A stretch of DNA of 55,940 nucleotides from Bradyrhizobium sp. S69 (GTDB lineage Bacteria; Pseudomonadota; Alphaproteobacteria; Rhizobiales; Xanthobacteraceae), in contig NZ_LMUK01000042.1 of the NCBI RefSeq assembly GCF_009766005.1, forward strand, positions 227,791 through 283,730. Direction: 5' to 3'. Position 1 is the first letter of the stretch, and the number at the start of each line of letters is the position of its first letter. A model generated the notes under the pieces. The model was not told where the DNA came from. It saw nothing but the letters and a program-made list of their open reading frames with translations, and ran no database searches. Made by a program: the position numbers and the translations under genes. Positions 7,789-15,831 of this stretch are shown piece by piece.

Positions 7789-8943
7789 TCAGGCACAAGC
7801 GATCTGGTTGCGTCCCCGTGCCTTGGCTGAGTAAAGCGCGCGGTCGGCGCGCGCGAGAAATGTATCCGGCGTCTCGCTTGGTTGCAGCGTGGTGACGCCA
7901 GCGGAAATCGTCACGCGCATGCCGGGCGAAAATGCGCTCCAGTCGAGATCGGCGACGATCTCGCGCAGCCGCTCGAGAATCTGTGCGGCACCGTCGGCGG
8001 GCGTATCGGGCAGCACCAGCAGGAATTCCTCGCCGCCATAGCGGCCGAACCTGTCGATGGTGCGGATGTTTGCGAACATGGTGATGGCGAACGTGCGCAG
8101 CACTTCGTCGCCGGTCGGGTGGCCATGGGCATCGTTGATGCGCTTGAACCAGTCGAGATCGATCAGCGCGATCGAGCAGCGCGTTTCGATGCGGCGGGCG
8201 CGGGTAATCTCTTCGCCCAGCATCCGCATGATGCAGCGGCGGTTATATGAACCGGTCAGTTCGTCGAGTTCGGCAAGCTCCTCGATGCGCCGGTAGGCTT
8301 CCTTGAGCTTGACGCCGCTGCGATACAGCTTCTTGCGCAACGACTCGCCGTAAAGCCCGACGAAGGCGCATTGTCCGATCGTCAGGACGAAGCAGAGCAG
8401 CGCGGCAAAGCGTTCGGTCGGCGTTGCGACCGGCATGCCGAGCGGAATGCGGGTCAAGAGGAAGATCGGTGCGACGCCCGCGGCGGTCAGCGTCCAGGCC
8501 ACCAGCGCCTGAAAAGAGGTCATTCGCAGCGAGGCGACGGCGAAGATGATAAACAGCACGTTGAGAAACGCGTAGCCGATCTGAGGCGCGGCGATCAGAA
8601 AGGCGAGCTGGATCACGACATGGGCGCCGACCTGGAACACCGTGAGGAAATGATCCTCGAAACGGTCGTTGACATTCGTTTCCGAAAGCACCGCGAACAC
8701 CCCGATCACGGTGGTGCCGCACAAAAAGAAGGTGGTCGGGATGAACAGGGAGATGGTGCCGGCAAAGGCATAGACCAGCAGGGCGGCTGCGCCGAGCACG
8801 TAGCTGACGACTTGGATCGCCAAAGTGTGCCGGCGCTGCCGGGCCCGGCGCAACAGCTTCGCCGACCGGAGACTTACGCCCTCCAGTTCAGCCGCGATTG
8901 GATTGGGGAACGCGGACGCAGCGGTGCCCATGGACCTTGCCAT
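7789..8943 (-). CDS. Membrane diguanylate cyclase (GGDEF)
   Basis: A protein of about 384 residues with an N-terminal membrane domain of roughly six hydrophobic segments (residues about 40-200) and a C-terminal GGDEF domain that makes the second messenger cyclic-di-GMP from two GTP. The active-site motif is GGEEF at 303-307 and is intact, so it should be active. An RxxD inhibitory site (RTID, 294-297) lies five residues before it, which predicts product feedback. The start is uncertain: I chose the ATG at 8941-8943; a TTG at 8958 and an ATG at 8931 are in frame and none has a convincing ribosome site. The N-terminal membrane region shows no named sensor domain that I recognise. Confidence 0.88.
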   Translation of the reverse strand: MARSMGTAASAFPNPIAAELEGVSLRSAKLLRRARQRRHTLAIQVVSYVLGAAALLVYAFAGTISLFIPTTFFLCGTTVIGVFAVLSETNVNDRFEDHFLTVFQVGAHVVIQLAFLIAAPQIGYAFLNVLFIIFAVASLRMTSFQALVAWTLTAAGVAPIFLLTRIPLGMPVATPTERFAALLCFVLTIGQCAFVGLYGESLRKKLYRSGVKLKEAYRRIEELAELDELTGSYNRRCIMRMLGEEITRARRIETRCSIALIDLDWFKRINDAHGHPTGDEVLRTFAITMFANIRTIDRFGRYGGEEFLLVLPDTPADGAAQILERLREIVADLDWSAFSPGMRVTISAGVTTLQPSETPDTFLARADRALYSAKARGRNQIACA

Positions 8944-9239
8944 TGATGGAACTGGCAAAAAATCTAAGTGGTAAAGCCTTTAGGTTTGGTATCTTTTGGG
9001 GTCGAAATGCGAGCCGCGCGGCCTCGTAATTTCCCTTGTTTCACAATGGAATATTACCGGATCGGGGTATTCTGGTGCGGACCGTTGGACGCCGCCATCG
9101 GCGGTTTGGGGTGGATGGCCGTTTGCAGAGGCTGTGTTACGCGCCAAGCCTTGATAAGGTGCCTTGGTAAGGTCGGCCCGTTGTGTCGGATTGAAGAAAG
9201 CGTTGCTGTATTATGATACCAAGTTTCCGACTCCGGCTG
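8944..9239. other. Intergenic stretch without a supported gene
   Basis: Between the divergent cyclase and ECF sigma genes. An 82-codon plus-strand frame starting at a GTG (8968) ends just before the hairpin at 9240, but its composition is unlike neighbouring genes and I do not call it coding. Promoter-like TTGAAG and TATGAT elements occur near 9190-9215 with poor spacing. Confidence 0.4.
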
Positions 9240-9268
9240 GCTGTTGGCGTTCGGCGGCAGCTTTTTTT
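9240..9268 (+). terminator. Intrinsic terminator in the leader of the second ECF gene
   Basis: GCTGTTG (9240-9246) pairs with CGGCAGC (9255-9261, with two G-U pairs) and is followed directly by seven T. It lies 117 bases before the sigma start. It either ends an unannotated upstream transcript or attenuates the sigma operon. Confidence 0.5.
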
Positions 9269-9385
9269 GGGCCTTTTGTGCGGTACCTCACAGATGCAGG
9301 TCCGCTGTCGCGATAATCTGAAGAATCTTGCCTTTTCCATCGAACCACCCGACAGCCCAGCCCGACCAACCTTGCGAGACGGCCA

Positions 9386-9955
9386 TTGAGCGCGACACAG
9401 GCGGCTTCGGATGAAGTCCTGATCGCACGGATCGCTCAAGGCGACCGCCTCGCCATGCAGGTGCTTTACGGAAGGCACCATGTCCGGGTTTTCCGCTTCG
9501 GAATTCGACTTGTACGGGACGAACAGGTTGCCGAAGATCTCATCAGCGAGGTCTTCCTTGATGTTTGGCGCCAGGCCGGCAAGTTCGAAGGCCGATCCGC
9601 CGTTTCTACCTGGCTGTTGGCGATTACGCGGTTCAAGGCTCTCTCCGCGCTCCGCCGCCGCAAGGACGTTGAACTGGACGACGAGGCCGCCAACGCGATC
9701 GAGGATGGCTCCGACGATCCTGAAGTGACGGCGCAGAAGAAGGATACCAGTCAAGCGTTGCGCAAGTGCCTTGGCGCACTTTCGCCAGAACACCGGGAGA
9801 TTGTCGATCTCGTCTACTACCACGAGAAATCCGTGGAAGAGGTGGCTGAAATCGTCGGAATTCCGGAGAATACCGTGAAGACGCGTTTGTTTTATGCGCG
9901 CAAGAAACTTGCCGAGCTGCTCAAGGCAGCCGGCGTGGAGCGAGGCTGGCCATGA
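9386..9955 (+). CDS. ECF RNA polymerase sigma factor
   Basis: A 189-residue sigma-70 family ECF factor. Region 2 is visible in GDRLAMQVLYGRHHVRVFRF, AEDLISEVFLDVWRQAGKFEG and VSTWLLAITRFKALSALRRR. A short acidic linker follows. Region 4 is seen in LRKCLGALSPEHREIVDLVYYHEKSVEEVAEIVG and the helix-turn-helix IPENTVKTRLFYARKKLAELL. The start is a TTG at 9386, the first plausible start ahead of the conserved MSATQAASDEVL segment; the ribosome site is weak. The stop overlaps the next start (ATGA), so the sigma factor and the anti-sigma factor are translationally coupled. The signal and regulon are unknown. The third gene of the cluster is a subtilisin-like protease. Confidence 0.92.
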   Translation: MSATQAASDEVLIARIAQGDRLAMQVLYGRHHVRVFRFGIRLVRDEQVAEDLISEVFLDVWRQAGKFEGRSAVSTWLLAITRFKALSALRRRKDVELDDEAANAIEDGSDDPEVTAQKKDTSQALRKCLGALSPEHREIVDLVYYHEKSVEEVAEIVGIPENTVKTRLFYARKKLAELLKAAGVERGWP

Positions 9956-10644
9956 TGGCAATGAAGAAAATACTGGAGCAAGAGCCCAGTGAAATCGAAG
10001 TGCTGCTGCCATGGCTCGCCGCCGGCACGCTGAACGCGCGCGATGCCAAGCGGGTCGAGGAAGCGCTGGCGCGCGATCCCGCACTGGCGAAGCAATACGC
10101 CGTGATCCGCGAAGAATACACCGAAACCATCGGCCTCAACGAAAGCCTCGGTGCGCCGTCGGCGCGCGCGATGGCGAAGTTGTTCGCGGCGATCGACGCC
10201 GAGCCTGAGCGCACGCCGTCGATGTCGCGCAATATCTCCGCGCGGATTTCAGGTTTTTTCGCTAGCCTGTCGCCGCGGACGCTGGCCTGGTCGGCCAGTT
10301 TGGGGGCGCTGGCGCTGTTGCTGCAAGCCGGCGTGATCGGCGCGGTGCTGGTGAAGAACCAGCAACCGGCGTCGTTCCAGACGGCATCGCTCAGCATGGA
10401 CGAGCCGATCACCCGGTCATTGGGGCCGGAGGCGCCGCGCGTGCTGGTACGGTTCGCGCCGGACGCCCGCGTCGCCGACATCACCGCGCTGCTCGACAGC
10501 TATCAGGCCGCGATCATCGAGGCCCGCGGCGGCATGTTCCGGCTGCAGTTCGGCGCCCGGGCGATGTCGAAGGATGAAATTGCAGCGTTGATGAACCGGC
10601 TGAAGAGCGAGAAGATCGTCAATCTCGCGGTCGCAGCGCCGTAA
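9952..10644 (+). CDS. Membrane anti-sigma factor with subtilisin-propeptide-like outer domain
   Basis: A 230-residue protein. Residues 1-90 form a helical, cysteine-free anti-sigma domain (IEVLLPWLAAGTLNARDAKR is typical of zinc-less anti-sigma domains). One membrane segment lies at about 110-134. The periplasmic C-terminus (about 160-230) reads as strand-helix-strand-strand-helix-strand: RVLVRFAP, VADITALLDSYQA, AIIEARGGMFRLQF, DEIAALMNRLKS, KIVNLAVAAP. That order is the ferredoxin-like fold of I9-type subtilisin propeptides, and a similar segment occurs in the protease encoded next. The start ATG overlaps the sigma stop by four bases. The anti-sigma role is inferred from position and domain shape; the propeptide resemblance is my own reading and would need structural comparison. 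Confidence 0.85.
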   Translation: MMAMKKILEQEPSEIEVLLPWLAAGTLNARDAKRVEEALARDPALAKQYAVIREEYTETIGLNESLGAPSARAMAKLFAAIDAEPERTPSMSRNISARISGFFASLSPRTLAWSASLGALALLLQAGVIGAVLVKNQQPASFQTASLSMDEPITRSLGPEAPRVLVRFAPDARVADITALLDSYQAAIIEARGGMFRLQFGARAMSKDEIAALMNRLKSEKIVNLAVAAP

Positions 10645-10689
10645 CGCTGCGCGAGCCGGCGCCTTTTGTCGAGGCAACCCCAAGGTCTA

Positions 10690-12522
10690 ATGGCGCACCA
10701 TCGTTTCAAATGGCGGATCAGGGCGTTCGGCGCCGCGCTGGCATTGACGGCCGGCGTCGCCGCGATGCTGGCGGGGGCAGGCGGCGCGGCGGTTCATGCG
10801 CAAAGCATCATGCGCTCGCCGAACTTGAACATCGGACCTCGGATCTCGCGGATCAATCCGAATATCGGCGGCCGCGTTAATCCCGCCGGCGTCGGCCGGG
10901 CGGCGGCGACGAATATCGGCAGATCCGGGCCCACCATCTCGACGTCCAATGTCGGTCCAAGGGTTTCGACAACAAGGATTTCGAGCATCAGGTCGGTGCC
11001 GCATATCGGGGTGCGCTCGACATTGCCCTATCTGCACACGTCGCCCAATCTTTATCCGCTCTGCGACGACCTCGGCGGCGATGCCGCCTGCGGCTATCAG
11101 CAAAGCGCCGTCGGCGATGGCGGTGGTAATGCCGCGGTCAAGAACAACGTCCGCGGCCCGCGCCGCGCCATCGCACAGGCGGCGCTCGACCGGCGCATCA
11201 TCGCATCCGAAATCGTCGCCGAGATCGACGGCGCGCTGTCGGACGCGCAGGCCGACGAGCTGGCGCGGCGTCACGGCCTGGTGCGGCTGGAATCGCAGAA
11301 TTTTCCATTGATCGGCGGCACCATCGGCCTGTTCCGCGTCACCGACCGCCGTCCGGTCGAGACCGCGCGCAGTGAACTTGCGACCGAGGCCGGCGTCCGC
11401 TCAGCGCAGCCGAATTTCCGGTATGTGCTGCAACAACAGAAGCAAGAACAGAAGGCTGTGACCGAGGGCGATCCCGCGCAATATGCGCTGGCAAAGCTTC
11501 GATTGCCCGAGGCGCATACGCTGGCCCACGGCGCCAACGTCATCGTCGCCGTGATCGATTCCGGCATCGACGTCAGGCATCCCGAACTCGCCGGCGCCAT
11601 CGCGGCCTCGTTCGACGCGCTTGGCAGCAAGGAAGGTCCGCACGTCCATGGCACCGGCATCGCGGGTGCGATCGTGGCCCATGCGCGGCTGATGGGCAGT
11701 GCGCCGGCGGCGAAGATCCTCGCAATCCGCGCCTTCGGCGTGGCGCAGAGCGGCGCGGAGAGCAGCTCCTTCGTCATTCTCAAGGGCCTCGATTACGCGG
11801 CATCGCACGGCGCGCAGATCATCAATATGAGCTTTGCCGGCCCGAAGGATGCGTTGATCGAGCGCGGCATCGCCGCGGTTGCCGCCAAGGGTATTGTGAT
11901 GGTGGCGGCCGCCGGCAATGCCGGCGCGAAATCGCCGCCGCTGTATCCGGCCGCCAACGAAAACGTGATCGCGGTCAGCGCTACCGACGACCAGGACCGG
12001 CTGTTTTCGGCATCGAACCGCGGCGGCTACGTCGCGGTCGCGGCGCCCGGCGTCGATATCTTCCTGCCGGCGCCGGACGACAAATACCAGATGACATCAG
12101 GCACTTCGTTCTCCGCCGCCTATGTCAGCGGCATCGCGGCGCTGGCGCTGGAGCGCAACCCCGCGCTGAAGCCGGGCGATATCCGCGCGATCCTGATGAA
12201 GACCGCCCGCGATCTCGGCACGCCCGGCCGCGACGATTTGTTCGGTGCGGGCGAGGCCGACGCCTATGCGACGGTGATGGCTGCAATTACCACACCGGCC
12301 GTGCCGGTCGCGGCGGCTTCGGCACCCCCGGCGCTCGGCACAATGTCGCAGCCGCAGCAAAACCCGGATCAGCAAAAAGCGCTGGATCAACAGGACGTTC
12401 CCGCGACGACCCGAGCGTTGACCGCGCCGGCCGCCGCCGTTGCTTCCAAGGATCTGGCATCCGAGAATATGGCGTCGGACAAGCCGGCCGCCGGTGCCGC
12501 GGATCATCGCGCCGCGCAGTAA
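10690..12522 (+). CDS. Exported S8 family subtilisin-like serine protease
   Basis: A 610-residue protein. The ATG at 10690 is chosen because AAGG sits just upstream and it begins a signal peptide (FGAALALTAGVAAMLAGAGG, cleavage near VHA-QS). Residues about 40-150 are low complexity, rich in Arg, Ser, Asn, Ile and Pro. A propeptide-like domain follows (about 172-247: EIVAEIDGALSDAQADELAR through VRSAQPNFRY). The catalytic domain has Asp290 (VIVAVIDSGID), His320 (HVHGTGIAGA), oxyanion Asn410 (AAAGNAG) and Ser473 (TSGTSFSAAYVSG), so it should be active. The C-terminal 90 residues are Ala/Gln/Pro rich and probably disordered. It follows the anti-sigma gene by 45 bases, implying a functional link: either it is the regulon's effector or it acts on the anti-sigma factor. 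Confidence 0.93.
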   Translation: MAHHRFKWRIRAFGAALALTAGVAAMLAGAGGAAVHAQSIMRSPNLNIGPRISRINPNIGGRVNPAGVGRAAATNIGRSGPTISTSNVGPRVSTTRISSIRSVPHIGVRSTLPYLHTSPNLYPLCDDLGGDAACGYQQSAVGDGGGNAAVKNNVRGPRRAIAQAALDRRIIASEIVAEIDGALSDAQADELARRHGLVRLESQNFPLIGGTIGLFRVTDRRPVETARSELATEAGVRSAQPNFRYVLQQQKQEQKAVTEGDPAQYALAKLRLPEAHTLAHGANVIVAVIDSGIDVRHPELAGAIAASFDALGSKEGPHVHGTGIAGAIVAHARLMGSAPAAKILAIRAFGVAQSGAESSSFVILKGLDYAASHGAQIINMSFAGPKDALIERGIAAVAAKGIVMVAAAGNAGAKSPPLYPAANENVIAVSATDDQDRLFSASNRGGYVAVAAPGVDIFLPAPDDKYQMTSGTSFSAAYVSGIAALALERNPALKPGDIRAILMKTARDLGTPGRDDLFGAGEADAYATVMAAITTPAVPVAAASAPPALGTMSQPQQNPDQQKALDQQDVPATTRALTAPAAAVASKDLASENMASDKPAAGAADHRAAQ

Positions 12523-12571
12523 TTTTGCGGTCCAAAAATCCCGCCCGAAAGTCAAAAAAGCCACCGGCGCT

Positions 12572-12601
12572 TTGAACGTTTCGCAGGGCCCCGCGACTTA
12601 T
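12572..12601 (+). promoter_or_regulatory. Candidate promoter for an intergenic small RNA
   Basis: TTGAAC at 12572-12577 and ACTTAT at 12596-12601 with an 18-base spacer, placing a start near 12608. It is about 50 bases after the protease stop codon and 110 bases before a strong terminator. Confidence 0.4.
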
Positions 12602-12607
12602 CATTGT

Positions 12608-12718
12608 GGGAGCGGAAATCCCTCCCCAACGAGGCTATATTCGGCGCGAGCGCCCATCCACCCCAGCGCCCATATGGCTTGACCCGTCCGGTTGTCCCCC
12701 CGGACGGGTCTTTCGTTT
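12608..12718 (+). ncRNA. Candidate small RNA
   Basis: A region of about 110 bases bounded by a promoter-like element and a strong intrinsic terminator, with no convincing reading frame. It contains a small GGGAG/CTCCC hairpin near its 5' end and an unpaired C-rich segment (CCCATCCACCCCAGCGCCC) that could base-pair with ribosome-binding sites. I do not match it to a named RNA family. The remainder of the gap up to 13051 shows nothing that I can name. Confidence 0.35.
12681..12718 (+). terminator. Strong intrinsic terminator
   Basis: GACCCGTCCGG (12681-12691) and CCGGACGGGTC (12700-12710) form a perfect 11-bp stem with an 8-base loop, followed by TTTCGTTT. It ends either the protease operon or the candidate small RNA. 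Confidence 0.8.
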
Positions 12719-13051
12719 CTGCGGGACGTTTCGCTATTTTTGCACGGATGATTCGTTGTGCCGGTCGTGGGCGTGGGCTTGCTTTGGCCTCGGCGAGGTT
12801 CGCAGCTCGGCCATGCCGGCGCGGCGCTTGACTGTGAATAAGCAGGATAACCGGTATTTTTCCGGATTTTTGACGGCAAGCGGCGCGTAATAGACTTGCT
12901 TGCTGGACAATGGAAAAGTTTTCCACAGAATATCCCCGTCACGCCCAAATGATTCGCGGGTGATTCGTGGGTGCGAATCGTTGGCGTGAATAGTCCCAAT
13001 AATTAGTGCCGTTGCGTCCGCGTCCGTTTTTCTCCTTGCGGGCTGGCTTTT

Positions 13052-13546
13052 ATGACATATCGACAAGACGTGGCGCATGGCCGCGACGTCGTTGCGCGCT
13101 GGTGCAACCTTGCTGAGCAGCGGCTGGAATACCTCACCGAGCTGTTCGAAACTGGACGCTGGCGCCGCTTTCACTCGGAGCGGGCCTTTCTCGAAAACAT
13201 CCAGGAGGCCAAAGCCGCGGTCGAAACCTGGCGCGATCTGTTGAGCCGCGAGGCGTCCCGCGAAGAATTTGTACTCGACTTTTTCGCGCCCAGCCGCGCC
13301 CGCACGCCGCTGCCGCGCGAGGCGCAACCGCGCCGCATCGGTGCGTTTTCGCTGCAGCCGGCGTCATTCCCGGACGAGGCGCCGCGGCCGGTGGCCACGA
13401 TGGCGCCGATCGATGCGCCGCCCATCGAGCCGGACCAGGTCGCCGCGGCGACCCCGGAGCCGGCGTTGGACAGCGCGTCAGAACTGACCCTCGACATCAT
13501 CGCGGCCGTCCAGCAACGCTATCCCCTGCTGCGCAACGCGCTGTAG
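13052..13546 (+). CDS. TIGR03809 family protein
   Basis: A 164-residue protein matching the TIGR03809 family known from Bradyrhizobium, Rhodopseudomonas and relatives. The N-terminal half is a charged helical domain rich in Trp, Glu and Arg (VVARWCNLAEQRLEYLTELF, GRWRRFHSERAFLENIQEAK, WRDLLSREASREEFVLDFF). The C-terminal half is Pro/Ala-rich and ends with a short helix (LTLDIIAAVQQRYPLLRNAL). No signal peptide or membrane segment is seen. It ends eight bases from the end of the convergent TIGR03808 gene; these two families are typically neighbours, which hints at a shared but unknown role. No strong ribosome site precedes the ATG. Confidence 0.8.
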   Translation: MTYRQDVAHGRDVVARWCNLAEQRLEYLTELFETGRWRRFHSERAFLENIQEAKAAVETWRDLLSREASREEFVLDFFAPSRARTPLPREAQPRRIGAFSLQPASFPDEAPRPVATMAPIDAPPIEPDQVAAATPEPALDSASELTLDIIAAVQQRYPLLRNAL

Positions 13547-13554
13547 GGCCGTCG

Positions 13555-14925
13555 CTAACTCCGCACCGCATTGTTCGCGATCACCACTTGGGCGAGGCGT
13601 TGCGCGCCGTCGGCGGCGAGATCGGCGGTCACGGGGCGGGCGTGATCGAGCCCGACCACCGCGCCGCGCGGGGTTTCGGAGATCATGTTGGCGTTGACCA
13701 GCACGGTGCCGGCACCCGGCGTCACCGATACGCCGACGCCGACAAAGGCCTTGCGGATCACATTGCCCGAGATGACGATGTCGCGCAGATAATTGCCCCA
13801 GCCGGCCATGATGCCGAACGACGGCGCATTCTCGATCACATTGCCGGTGACCGAGCTGTCGGCCTCGACATAGATGCCGACGCCGGCGTCGTCATCGGGC
13901 GCGGTGCCGATCGGGCGCTTCGGCCGCAAATTGCGGATGATGTTGCCTTGCACGACCGCGATGCGTCCGCCTTCGTTGAAGTTGCAGACCGAAACGCCGA
14001 ACGCTGCGCCATCGACAATGTTGTTGGCGATCACCGCGCCCTCGAACGCAAATTCGGAATACAGCGCCACTTCGCGGACGTCGCTGACGCTGTTGCCTGA
14101 TATCTGGATGTTGGACGCCGAATTGCCGCGCACCGCGGAATAGTCGCAGTTGCGGATGCGATTGCCGCGCACGATGACATTGCCGGCGCGAAACGCGTTG
14201 ATCGCGTTGCCGTATTGCCCGGAGCCGCCGGGGCCGGCCTTGATGTCCTCGATGCGGTTGTCCACGACCAGCGTGCCGTCATCGCCGATCGCGGTGCGCA
14301 GGATTTCGATGCCGTTGTCGTTGGTGCCCTGGATGGTGTTGCGCGACACCAGCAGGCCCCGCGCATCGAACGAGACGATCGCGGTGGAGGCGGTCGCGGT
14401 GATGATGTTGCCGCTGATGTCGCCCGAGACCTGCTCGAGCCAGATGCCGGCGCCGCCGCTGCCCGCGATCTCGCAATCGATGATGCGAATGTCGCGTCCG
14501 CCGAGGCCATGAACCAGGCCGCGCCGCGCCGGCAACGCAATGCCGCCGCCGTCGAGCGTAATATTGCTGATGCCAATATGGTCGGCGCCTTCGCTTTGCA
14601 GCAGCGATGCGCCGCCATTGAAAACCAGCCGCGTTGCGCCGCGGATGCCGACCAGTTGGGTGCCGCTCGAAAGCCGCAGCAGGCCGGTACGATAGACCCC
14701 CGGCGGCAGCGCCAATGGGGCTTGCGCGCGCGCGGCTTCATCGATGGCACGCTGCAGGACTCGCGTCTGGTCCTCGGGGCTGCCGGGCCGCACGCCATAT
14801 TGCGTGGCATCGCGCCCGAGCGTCGACGTCAGCGGCGCCGCGCGCGCCGCGTCCGGCGCCATCGCCAGCGCACCGGCCGCGCCGGTCATCGAGGCGCCGA
14901 TCAGATGGCGGCGATTGAGGTTCAT
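13555..14925 (-). CDS. TIGR03808 family Tat-exported parallel beta-helix protein
   Basis: A 456-residue protein of the TIGR03808 type. The start at 14923-14925 gives a twin-arginine signal (MNLNRRHLIGASMTGAAGAL, followed by an Ala-rich cleavage zone), so it is probably exported folded through the Tat system. The mature part begins with a pectate-lyase-like entry (AIDEAARAQAPLALPPGVYR) and continues as many short repeats of the pattern GNxI or VxGNxI (SGNIITAT, VSRNTIQG, VDNRIEDI, VRGNRIRNC, ISGNSVSDV, VQGNIIRNL, VTGNVIENA, ISGNVIRKA), the signature of a right-handed parallel beta-helix. Such folds often bind or cleave polysaccharides, but I see no proven catalytic motif. It is convergent with the TIGR03809 gene. 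Confidence 0.85.
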   Translation of the reverse strand: MNLNRRHLIGASMTGAAGALAMAPDAARAAPLTSTLGRDATQYGVRPGSPEDQTRVLQRAIDEAARAQAPLALPPGVYRTGLLRLSSGTQLVGIRGATRLVFNGGASLLQSEGADHIGISNITLDGGGIALPARRGLVHGLGGRDIRIIDCEIAGSGGAGIWLEQVSGDISGNIITATASTAIVSFDARGLLVSRNTIQGTNDNGIEILRTAIGDDGTLVVDNRIEDIKAGPGGSGQYGNAINAFRAGNVIVRGNRIRNCDYSAVRGNSASNIQISGNSVSDVREVALYSEFAFEGAVIANNIVDGAAFGVSVCNFNEGGRIAVVQGNIIRNLRPKRPIGTAPDDDAGVGIYVEADSSVTGNVIENAPSFGIMAGWGNYLRDIVISGNVIRKAFVGVGVSVTPGAGTVLVNANMISETPRGAVVGLDHARPVTADLAADGAQRLAQVVIANNAVRS

Positions 14926-15035
14926 GGTGTGGCTGTTCCCGTGTTCGCAGCTTTGCAGTAACGCAAAAATACGGCCGGGCATGGTGAAGGCGAGGGCGGA
15001 ACAGCGGGATTGTTGGAGGTAGGGTTAATCGACGG

Positions 15036-15683
15036 CTACGCCAAAGTCGCCGCGCGCGTCAGCTTTACCATCTCCATCAGCATGGCTTCGCCGGCGTCGA
15101 CCAGTTCGTCGAGCGTGATCCGCCCTGCGATGGGCGAAGCGCCTTCGCGCGCCAGTTGGGGCACGTGGATGAACGCGGCAAGCCGAGGACCGCCATCGCG
15201 GCAGGTCGCCTCGATCGCGCGCCAGCTCAGATAATTGCAGAGATAGCTGCCGGCATTGCGCGAGGTTCGCGCGTCGATGCTTGTGTTGAGCGCGGCGCGC
15301 AAAAGTTTCGCCGTGTGCGGACCGAACATTGCGGCATCGGCGCCGCCCGCGATCGATCCCTTGCGTATCCGCGCATGATCGGCATCGGGCCACAGCATGG
15401 TGACGGCGTTGCGGGCGCGGGTCTCGACCCGGACCCAGGCTGTGCGCGCCGCGAGCCCGAACATCAGAAGCGCCTGTGGCCGATGCTGCCTCAGCAATTC
15501 GGGCAGCTCGCGGTCGACCGCGCTGTAGGTCACCGGAAAGATATGGCTCGACAGCGCGACATCGGCCAATGCGGGACGGCGCAGCCGCATCAACCGCTTC
15601 ACCAGCGGCTGCGTCGGATTATACGGCGCACCGGGAAACGGCTCGAAGCCGGTGATGAGGATGCGGGGGGTGTTCGTCGTCAT
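15036..15683 (-). CDS. pcp: Pyroglutamyl-peptidase I family cysteine peptidase
   Basis: A 215-residue C15 family peptidase, which removes N-terminal pyroglutamate from peptides in the cytoplasm. The catalytic triad is visible in order: Glu88 (RVETRARN), Cys149 (NAGSYLCNYLSW) and His173 (FIHVP). The N-terminus has the family's ILITGFEPFPGAPYNPT segment. Length equals that of classical bacterial Pcp. There is some divergence in the substrate region compared with characterised enzymes, so specificity is not certain. It is transcribed on its own; a palindromic repeat separates it from meaB upstream. Confidence 0.88.
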   Translation of the reverse strand: MTTNTPRILITGFEPFPGAPYNPTQPLVKRLMRLRRPALADVALSSHIFPVTYSAVDRELPELLRQHRPQALLMFGLAARTAWVRVETRARNAVTMLWPDADHARIRKGSIAGGADAAMFGPHTAKLLRAALNTSIDARTSRNAGSYLCNYLSWRAIEATCRDGGPRLAAFIHVPQLAREGASPIAGRITLDELVDAGEAMLMEMVKLTRAATLA

Positions 15684-15708
15684 AATGTGAGCACACCGTA
15701 TTAGAGTT

Positions 15709-15826
15709 CGTCATGCCCGGCCTTGTGCCGGGCATCCACGTTTTTCTCGCAGTCAAGACGTGGATGGCCGGGCATAGGCGAGCGGTAGCGACGCCGTCCT
15801 TCGTACGGCTATGCCCGGCCATGACG
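15709..15826. repeat. Intergenic palindromic repeat (ATGCCCGGC family)
   Basis: Composite inverted repeat built on GTCATGCCCGGCC. Arms near 15709-15725, 15766-15776 and 15808-15826 pair with each other, including CCACGT/ACGTGG inner arms. It lies in the 148-base gap between meaB and pcp, so it may also stop meaB transcription. Confidence 0.7.
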
Positions 15827-15831
15827 GCGTA

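Noticed and set aside
8968..9216. An 82-codon frame upstream of the second ECF gene
   Set aside because: GTG start without a ribosome site, composition unlike neighbours, and no family resemblance. The terminator just after it keeps a transcript possible.
12604..12831. A 75-codon frame over the candidate small RNA
   Set aside because: It reads through a strong terminator, lacks a good ribosome site, and its product is Arg/Ala-rich with no resemblance to known proteins.
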